A DNA stretch of 5,726 nucleotides. Origin: Actinoplanes liguriensis. GTDB lineage: Bacteria; Actinomycetota; Actinomycetes; Mycobacteriales; Micromonosporaceae. Every line of letters starts with the position of its first letter. Position 1 is the stretch's first letter. The notes under the pieces were generated by a model. That model made no database searches, was not told where the DNA came from, and saw only the letters and a program-made list of their open reading frames with translations. The position numbers and the translations under genes were made by a program. Below are positions 5,595 to 5,726 of this stretch, piece after piece. The DNA is taken from the NCBI GenBank assembly GCA_000715855.1, contig KL571236.1:89023-94748 (forward strand). The letters are read 5' to 3'.

Positions 5595-5726
5595 GATCCC
5601 CCGGCTCGATCCCGGCAGCACCGCTCACTCGGGCCGATCCCCGGCAGCACCCCTGCCCAGCCGGATCCCCCCGCAGCACCGCTGCCGCCAGCCCGATCCC
5701 CCGCAGCACCGCCGCCCGGGCCAACT
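5595..5726. repeat. Degenerate tandem repeat at the right edge
   Basis: A unit of about 28-31 bp, GATCCCC(G/C)GCAGCACC followed by a C-rich variable part, begins at 5608, 5636, 5664 and 5695. A truncated look-alike starts at 5595. The array follows the ABM stop by under 20 nt and runs off the window. Frames crossing it on both strands are open but low in complexity, and I assign no gene. No palindromic repeat with constant spacers is seen, so this is not CRISPR. Confidence 0.75.

Noticed and set aside
5103..5726. Plus-strand frame from ATG 5103, open to the window edge
   Set aside because: It overlaps the ABM gene in another frame and its translation is R/P/A-rich with no family resemblance, as expected of a high-GC shadow frame.

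Overview
This window looks like chromosomal DNA of a high-GC actinobacterium. The genes have G/C-rich third codon positions, the ribosomal L11-like protein ends in an actinobacterial-style L11 C-terminus, and TypA starts with a typical actinobacterial N-terminus. The overall style suits a filamentous genus such as Actinoplanes or another member of the Micromonosporaceae, but the genus is an inference.

Layout from left to right. (1) A single-gene unit on the minus strand (promoter, leader hairpin, CDS 104-529, strong terminator 57-88) encodes a divergent paralogue of ribosomal protein L11. (2) Also on the minus strand, 715-1515 encodes a lipoprotein with a Pro/Thr-rich linker and a lytic-transglycosylase-type (SLT) domain. 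(3) Divergent from it, 1666-3528 on the plus strand encodes the ribosome-associated GTPase TypA/BipA, closed by a classic terminator at 3545-3578. (4) The convergent gap 3529-3769 holds a short direct repeat and a long GC-rich inverted repeat. (5) On the minus strand, 3770-4771 encodes a TerC-family membrane protein, started at TTG. Its leader carries a recognisable yybP-ykoY manganese riboswitch (4841-4957) with a readable translational expression platform. (6) Divergent on the plus strand, 5236/5242-5577 encodes a small antibiotic-biosynthesis-monooxygenase (ABM) fold protein. (7) The right edge is a degenerate tandem repeat that runs out of the window.

Most genes appear to be separate transcription units; no operon is evident. 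The riboswitch ties the TerC protein to Mn2+ export. TypA and the L11-like protein would both act at the ribosomal GTPase-associated centre, though they are not co-transcribed.

The point most worth a second look is the L11 paralogue. Its rRNA-binding C-terminal half is well kept, but its N-terminal half has lost the proline-rich segment that canonical L11 uses to contact thiopeptide antibiotics and that is needed for RelA-dependent signalling. It could be a resistance or specialised-ribosome version of L11.
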